Made by a program: the position numbers and the translations under genes
Notes under the pieces: generated by a model
Told to the model about the DNA's origin: nothing
Database searches by the model: none
What the model saw: only the letters and a program-made list of their open reading frames with translations
Shown here: piece after piece, positions 5,822 through 5,996 of the stretch
How positions within the stretch are numbered: position 1 is the first letter of the stretch
How the letters are laid out: the number at the start of each line of letters is the position of its first letter
From: an uncultured bacterium
GTDB lineage: Bacteria; Planctomycetota; UBA1135; UBA2386
DNA: 5,996 nt
NCBI GenBank assembly: GCA_938003515.1
Contig: CALKYL010000471.1
Location: forward strand, 1 to 5,996
Direction of reading: 5' to 3'

Positions 5822-5996
5822 GCCGCCAGAGGTCGCCCGGCAGGCGCTCGACCGCGCCCCGGCGCTGCAGGCCGAACAGCGCCGCGAGGAAGCGGTCCGG
5901 CAGAAGCCGGTTCTCCCGCTCCAGCAGGTCGCCGGCGCGGGGCCCCGCGCCGAGCGCGGACGCCACCGCCGCCTCGTCGGCGCTCACCGCGAGCCC
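5808..5996 (-). CDS. C-terminal fragment with winged-helix-like fold (5' part outside window)
   Basis: Reading the minus strand from the right edge gives 62 open codons ending in TGA (complement of 5808-5810). The fragment is too short for a simple long-ORF criterion. It begins GLAVSADEAAVASALGAGPR and ends GAVERLPGDLWRLTSR. The layout is helix, turn, helix (DLLERENRLLPDRFLAALFGLQRRG), then a hairpin-like VERLPGDLWRL, which is what a winged helix-turn-helix would show. The closing motif (helix, then GxVERLPGxxWR) resembles the C-terminal winged-helix domain of DprA/Smf DNA-processing proteins ('GLVERLPGGRYRR'). Similar C-terminal winged helices occur in methyltransferases and PqqD-like proteins, so DprA is only a candidate. 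Codon use (GC-rich third positions) supports coding. It converges tail to tail with the plus-strand 63-residue gene and overlaps it by 14 bp. Confidence 0.6.
   Translation of the reverse strand, partial: GLAVSADEAAVASALGAGPRAGDLLERENRLLPDRFLAALFGLQRRGAVERLPGDLWRLTSR

Noticed and set aside
1..5996. Search for CRISPR, insertion-sequence ends, tRNA or rRNA genes, toxin-antitoxin pairs and defence genes
   Set aside because: No spaced direct repeats, terminal inverted repeats, transposase motifs, tRNA-like cloverleaf or recognisable defence domains were seen. Composition is uniform, with no sign of an inserted segment.

Overview
The window is very GC-rich DNA (about 70% G+C or more by eye, with strong G/C preference at third codon positions). 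It holds four co-directional plus-strand genes, the first cut by the window edge, and the 3' end of a minus-strand gene at the right edge. The likely host is a high-GC planctomycete or a relative. Three things suggest this: a membrane protein resembling the planctomycete-rich DUF6677/TM2-like group, a first gene whose C-terminus recalls a common planctomycete 'DPxxGxPL' tail, and starts that mostly lack Shine-Dalgarno sequences. This placement rests on recalled family distribution, not on a search.

Layout: (1) 3-725, the C-terminal part of an unrecognised, mostly helical protein. (2) 766-2049, a secreted Ntn-hydrolase of the C45 / acyl-CoA:6-APA acyltransferase type, with nucleophile Cys150 after a Gly. 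(3) 2165-4615, an 816-residue membrane protein with a spermidine-synthase-like SAM-binding domain between two membrane-spanning regions. (4) 4722-5630, a 302-residue multi-pass protein that looks like two copies of one PGL...GQ...KG membrane module. (5) 5630-5821, a 63-residue two-helix membrane protein whose start overlaps the previous stop (TGATG) and which has the only good Shine-Dalgarno sequence in the window. (6) 5808-5996 on the minus strand, the C-terminal 62 residues of a protein ending in a winged-helix-like fold, converging on and overlapping gene 5 by 14 bp.

The two longer gaps, 2050-2164 and 4616-4721, share an arrangement. Each has a GC-rich stem-loop just after the upstream stop and a GCTACCnT element (TAnnnT, -10-like) before the next gene. 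Genes 3 and 4 therefore probably have their own promoters, and genes 4 and 5 form a coupled pair. Nothing ties genes 1-3 into one pathway. I see no mobile element, CRISPR array, RNA gene or defence module. The most notable features are the altered catalytic motifs in the spermidine-synthase-like protein, the internal duplication in gene 4, and the coupled gene 4/5 membrane pair.
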